Source: Hydrogenophaga sp.
GTDB taxonomy: Bacteria > Pseudomonadota > Gammaproteobacteria > Burkholderiales > Burkholderiaceae_C
Assembly: GCF_030651625.1 (NCBI RefSeq)
Contig: NZ_JAUSCF010000006.1
Location: 248,001 to 312,000, forward strand
Length of the DNA: 64,000 nt
Direction of reading: 5' to 3'
Position numbers and translations under genes: made by a program
Shown here: positions 60,090-64,000 of the stretch, piece by piece
How positions within the stretch are numbered: the stretch's first letter is position 1
Layout: each line of letters opens with the position of its first letter
Notes under the pieces: model-generated
What the model was told of the DNA's origin: nothing
What the model saw: the letters and a program-made list of their open reading frames with translations, nothing else
The model's database searches: none

Positions 60090-61835
60090 ATGACCAGCCC
60101 AACACCAGCCGGTGCAGCGCCCGGCAGCGCGCCCGAGCGGCCGCACCACCGCTTCTGGCCCGCCCGCCTGCCGCATCAGCTGACCTCGCCTGCCACATCG
60201 CTGTGGTTCAACCTGCTGGTGAGCGCCCAGCGCTACCCGGAAAAGGCCGCGCTGGTCTTTTTCGATCGGGTGGTCAGCTACCGCGAACTGTTCGAGCAGG
60301 TCGAGTGCATGGCCGCGCACCTGCATGCCCAGGGCGTCAGGGCAGGTGACCGGGTGATCCTGCTGATGCAGAACTGCCCGCAGTGGGTGGTCGCGCACTT
60401 CGCGATCCTGCGTGCCAATGCCGTGGTCGTGCCGGTGAATCCGATGAACAAGGCCGAGGAGCTCAAGCACTACATCACCGACCCCGACGCGCGCGTGGCC
60501 GTGGTTGCCGCAGATCTGGCGCCCGAGCTGCTGCAGGCCAATGCCGAACTGCCCGAAGAGCAGCGCCTGAAGCACATGGTGGTGGCGCACTACCACGACG
60601 CGATGGGTCCGCAGGCCGAAGTGCCGTCGCCGTGGATGAGCTGGTTGCTGCAGCGCCATGCGCTACCCGAGCTGCAAGGAGGCACCGTGGTCGACTGGGC
60701 CGATGTGCTGGCCTGTACCGACCCGGCGCCGGCGCACGACCGCACGCCGGAGGACCTGTCGGTGTTGCCCTACACCAGCGGTACCACCGGCCTGCCCAAG
60801 GGATGCATGCACACCCATGCCAGCGTGATGCACAACGCGGTGGCGGGCAGCTTGTGGAGCAATGGCACGGCCGAGAACATTGGGCTGCTGGTGGTGCCCA
60901 TGTTTCACATCACCGGCATGGTGGTGGGCATGCACAGTGGTGTGTATTCGGGCGCCACACTGGTGCTCATGCCTCGCTGGGACCGCGAACTGGCGGGTCG
61001 CCTGATTTCGCGCTGGCGCGTGACCCACTGGGCCAACATCCCCACCATGGTGATCGATCTTCTGGCCAGTCCGAACTTCGCGCAGTTCGATCTGTCGAGC
61101 CTCAAGGTCATTGGCGGTGGCGGTGCGGCCATGCCGCAGGCCATCGCTCAGCGCCTGTTCGAGCAGTATGGCTTGCGCTATTCGGAAGGCTACGGGCTGA
61201 CCGAAACCGCGGCTCCCTCCCACAACAATCCGCCTGACGCACCCAAGCAGCAATGCCTGGGCATCCCGTTCATGAGCGTCGATGCGCGCGTGGTCGACCC
61301 CGACTCCCTGAAAGAAATGCCGGTGGGCGAAGCGGGCGAGATCATCATTCGCGGTCCCATGGTGTTTACCGGCTACTGGAAGCGCCCGGAGGCCACCGAG
61401 GCCGCGTTCGTCACCTTTGAGGGCCAGCGCTACTTCCGCTCCGGTGACCTGGGCCGTGTCGACGAGGACGGCTACTTCTTCATCACCGACCGCCTCAAAC
61501 GCATGATCAACGCCAGCGGTTTCAAGGTCTGGCCAGCCGAAGTGGAAACGCTGATGTTCCGCCATCCGGCCATCGCCGAGGCCTGCGTGATCGCCACGCA
61601 CGACGAGTACCGGGGAGAAAGCGTGAAGGCCGTGGTGGTGCTGCGCGACGCAGCGCGCGGGCACACCACCGAGCAGGACATCGTGGACTGGTGCCGCGAA
61701 CACATGGCGGTCTACAAGTGCCCACGCACGGTTTCTTTCGTGGACGCCTTGCCCAAGAGCGGCAGCGGCAAGGTGATGTGGCGCCTGCTGCAGGAGCAGG
61801 AGTCCCGGAAGGCGGCTTCTGGCGTGGCCCGTTGA
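60090..61835 (+). CDS. AMP-dependent synthetase / long-chain-fatty-acid-CoA ligase
   Basis: VLPYTSGTTGLPKGCMHTHASVMH; YSEGYGLTETAAPSHNNPP; YFFITDRLKRMINASGFKVWPAEVE; start at ATG 60090 after CAGGAGA. Confidence 0.95.
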   Translation: MTSPTPAGAAPGSAPERPHHRFWPARLPHQLTSPATSLWFNLLVSAQRYPEKAALVFFDRVVSYRELFEQVECMAAHLHAQGVRAGDRVILLMQNCPQWVVAHFAILRANAVVVPVNPMNKAEELKHYITDPDARVAVVAADLAPELLQANAELPEEQRLKHMVVAHYHDAMGPQAEVPSPWMSWLLQRHALPELQGGTVVDWADVLACTDPAPAHDRTPEDLSVLPYTSGTTGLPKGCMHTHASVMHNAVAGSLWSNGTAENIGLLVVPMFHITGMVVGMHSGVYSGATLVLMPRWDRELAGRLISRWRVTHWANIPTMVIDLLASPNFAQFDLSSLKVIGGGGAAMPQAIAQRLFEQYGLRYSEGYGLTETAAPSHNNPPDAPKQQCLGIPFMSVDARVVDPDSLKEMPVGEAGEIIIRGPMVFTGYWKRPEATEAAFVTFEGQRYFRSGDLGRVDEDGYFFITDRLKRMINASGFKVWPAEVETLMFRHPAIAEACVIATHDEYRGESVKAVVVLRDAARGHTTEQDIVDWCREHMAVYKCPRTVSFVDALPKSGSGKVMWRLLQEQESRKAASGVAR

Positions 61836-61875
61836 GCCTGGCCTGTCTGTCTTCCCCAGGGCCTGTGGAAACCAT

Positions 61876-62124
61876 GTGATCATTCGCCTCATGCATTTTG
61901 AATGGCAATCGGTCTCCCGCATCTGGCAACCTCGCCGTGGCCTGTTCTGGGCTATGGTGGCACTGAACCTACTGTCCTCGGTCATCGTCTGGTTCATTCA
62001 CCTGGCCCAGCCGGCCGACGGACTGCGTTGGCTGCTGAGCCTGCTGGCCCTGATCAACGCCGGTCTCGGGTGGTGGTTGGCCGTGCGCCTGTGGCGCGAA
62101 GGACCGGAGCAGGAGGCGCGCTGA
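61876..62124 (+). CDS. Small membrane protein, hypothetical (two predicted TM segments)
   Basis: 82 aa, GLFWAMVALNLLSSVIVWFIHLA and LRWLLSLLALINAGLGWWLAVRLW; alternate start 61891. Confidence 0.65.
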   Translation: MIIRLMHFEWQSVSRIWQPRRGLFWAMVALNLLSSVIVWFIHLAQPADGLRWLLSLLALINAGLGWWLAVRLWREGPEQEAR

Positions 62125-62183
62125 GCGTCCACTTTGCCAGCCCCTGCTGCTTCCTGCCCGCATCGAATAACCAAGGATTCTTC

Positions 62184-63182
62184 ATGTTCAAAGCCCTTTT
62201 GATCACCAAACCCGCCAGCGGCTACCGCTGCGCCGTGACCGAGCTTGAGGAGTCCGAACTTCCGTCGACGGGTGATGTGACCGTGGCGGTTGAATGCTCC
62301 ACGATCAACTACAAGGATGGCCTGGCCATCACCGGCCGATCATCGGTGGTGCGCAGCTTTCCCATGGTCCCCGGGATCGACTTTGCCGGGACGGTGCTTG
62401 AGAGCCAGCATCCGCGCTGGGCCACCGGTGACCGGGTGTTGCTCAATGGCTTTGGCGTGGGAGAAACGCACTGGGGTGGCCTGGCACAAATGGCCCGGGT
62501 CAAGGGCGACTGGCTGGTGGCACTGCCGAAGGCCTTCAGCGCGCGAGACGCCATGGCCATCGGTACCGCTGGCTACACGGCCATGCTGTGCGTGCAGGCG
62601 CTGCAACGGCACTGGGCGGATGAAGGTGTTGCACCAGGCAGTGGCGAGGTGTTGGTGACGGGTGCCAGCGGCGGCGTGGGCAGTGTGGCGATTGCCTTGC
62701 TGGCCCAGCTGGGTCACAGCGTCGTGGCGTCCACCGGACGGCCCGAAGAAGCCGCTTACCTCAAGGGGCTGGGAGCGACCGATGTGATCGACCGGGGACC
62801 CCTTGGTGAGCCCGGCAAGCCCCTGCAGAAAGAGCGGTGGATCGGGGTGGTTGATTCGGTGGGCAGCCATACGCTGGCCAATGCGTGTGCCAGCACACGC
62901 TACGGCGGTGCGGTGGCGGCCTGTGGTCTGGCGCAAGGGATGGACCTGCCCGCCAGCGTGGCGCCCTTCATCCTGCGCGGCGTGACACTCTATGGCATTG
63001 ACAGCGTGATGGCGCCCATGGCCCGGCGCGAGGCGGCATGGCGTCAGCTCGCCGCTCAACTCAGCCACAAGAAACTGGCAGCGTTTTCCAGGGAAATTGG
63101 CTTGGCCGATGCCATCGATGCGGCCAGTGAGATCCTGGCCGGCAAGGTGCGCGGCCGGCTGGTGGTGGACGTGAACCGTTGA
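62184..63182 (+). CDS. MDR family NADPH-dependent oxidoreductase (YhdH/AcuI-like)
   Basis: MFKALLITKPASGYRCAVTELEESELPSTGDVTVAVECSTINYKDGLAITGRSSVVRSFPMVPGIDFAGTVLES. Confidence 0.94.
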   Translation: MFKALLITKPASGYRCAVTELEESELPSTGDVTVAVECSTINYKDGLAITGRSSVVRSFPMVPGIDFAGTVLESQHPRWATGDRVLLNGFGVGETHWGGLAQMARVKGDWLVALPKAFSARDAMAIGTAGYTAMLCVQALQRHWADEGVAPGSGEVLVTGASGGVGSVAIALLAQLGHSVVASTGRPEEAAYLKGLGATDVIDRGPLGEPGKPLQKERWIGVVDSVGSHTLANACASTRYGGAVAACGLAQGMDLPASVAPFILRGVTLYGIDSVMAPMARREAAWRQLAAQLSHKKLAAFSREIGLADAIDAASEILAGKVRGRLVVDVNR

Positions 63183-63227
63183 AGCAGGCTGTGGGGCGGT
63201 CGGTCACAAAACCACGTCCCCGGCTTG

Positions 63228-64000
63228 TCAGACCGGTGCGTTCTCGGCAGATGGCGTGGGCTCGCCGGGGGGTGCAAAGCGCCGCCCCATCCAGCCTGTG
63301 AACGGCAGGAACAACAGCGCCACCCCCAGGTTGAAACTCAGGTTGGCGATGGCCACGGCTTGCCCGGGGCTGCCGCCGGTGCGCACCGCCCATTCGCCAA
63401 ACGGCGTGATGAAGGGCAGCATGAGCCCTACGCCAACCGCGTTGAACACCAGGTTCATCTGCGCGGTGCGGCGCGCAAAGCGGTCCATTGGAATGCTGGC
63501 GATCAGGCCGGTGGCGGTGGTGCCCAGCGAGGCACCCACCACCACGGCCACCGCGGCCATGGGTTCCAGAACGCCCTGCTGAACCAGCACGATCGCCAGC
63601 CCGCTGACGACACTGCTCGACTGCAGCAGCACCGTCATCACCACGCCCAGAAGCACGCCCAGCAAAGGGGCCTGAGCGCGTGCGAGCAAGTCCAGCATCC
63701 AGGGTGCCTGACGCAGCGGCTCCAGGGAGCTGCTGACAAGGTCAAGCGCGAAAAAGATGAAACCGAAATAGAAAATGGCCCGTCCCGCAACCCGAATCGA
63801 GAACGGAAGCATGGTGAGCAAGCCCCCGAGCACGATCAGGTAGGGGCCGATGTGCGTGAGCTCGTACGACACCAGCCAGGCCGTGGAGGTGGTACCCACC
63901 TTGGCACCCAGCAGCACCGCCAGACTGCCAGCGAAGCTCAGCGTGCCTGCATTGACCAGCGCCACCACCAGCGCGCTCACTGCGCTGCTGGACTGTACCG
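63228..64000 (-). CDS. Na/Pi symporter family protein, 5' part lies beyond window
   Basis: Frame stays open to base 64000 (..TVQSSSAVSALVVALVNAGTLSFAGSLAVLLGAKVGTTSTAW); second VLLQSSSVVSGLAIVLVQQG repeat with GASLGTTATG. Confidence 0.9.
   Translation of the reverse strand, partial: VQSSSAVSALVVALVNAGTLSFAGSLAVLLGAKVGTTSTAWLVSYELTHIGPYLIVLGGLLTMLPFSIRVAGRAIFYFGFIFFALDLVSSSLEPLRQAPWMLDLLARAQAPLLGVLLGVVMTVLLQSSSVVSGLAIVLVQQGVLEPMAAVAVVVGASLGTTATGLIASIPMDRFARRTAQMNLVFNAVGVGLMLPFITPFGEWAVRTGGSPGQAVAIANLSFNLGVALLFLPFTGWMGRRFAPPGEPTPSAENAPV

Noticed and set aside
60663-61997. 444-aa minus-strand ORF opposite the acyl-CoA ligase
   Set aside because: Shadow of a clear AMP-binding enzyme.

Overview
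GC-rich bacterial chromosome segment with the coding style and gene content of a Burkholderiales/Comamonadaceae genome (Hydrogenophaga-like is a guess from gene content, not a proven assignment). About 60 protein genes are supported, mostly housekeeping and metabolic: murJ (5' truncated), purM, hda, pcnB, folK, pdxH, gloA, an HMG-CoA lyase/CoA-transferase/Bug cluster, phhB-phhA, an RND efflux operon, a DEAD-box helicase, ettA, a chemoreceptor, a copper-handling cluster, an SbtA-type bicarbonate transporter with a divergent LysR regulator, an aap-type amino-acid ABC operon, an acyl-CoA ligase, an MDR oxidoreductase, and a Na/Pi symporter cut by the window end. No rRNA, tRNA, CRISPR array, prophage or transposase was recognised. 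Most unusual points: (1) a dispersed family of multi-hairpin intergenic repeats, including a 35-nt exact inverted pair at 42211-42245 and 55304-55338; (2) an ECF sigma factor overlapping by 4 nt a predicted single-pass membrane protein with C-terminal ankyrin repeats, preceded by a secreted protein of unknown function; (3) a DUF4148-like protein built from four 45-residue repeats; (4) an Rrf2 regulator/flavoprotein pair carrying two apparent 1-nt insertions and one nonsense codon; (5) a 45-codon ORF packed between the TolC and multicopper oxidase genes of the copper cluster; (6) a duplicated ettA start region; (7) clean palindromes in three divergent regulator promoters. Family names come from recognising motifs in the translations; no database search was run.
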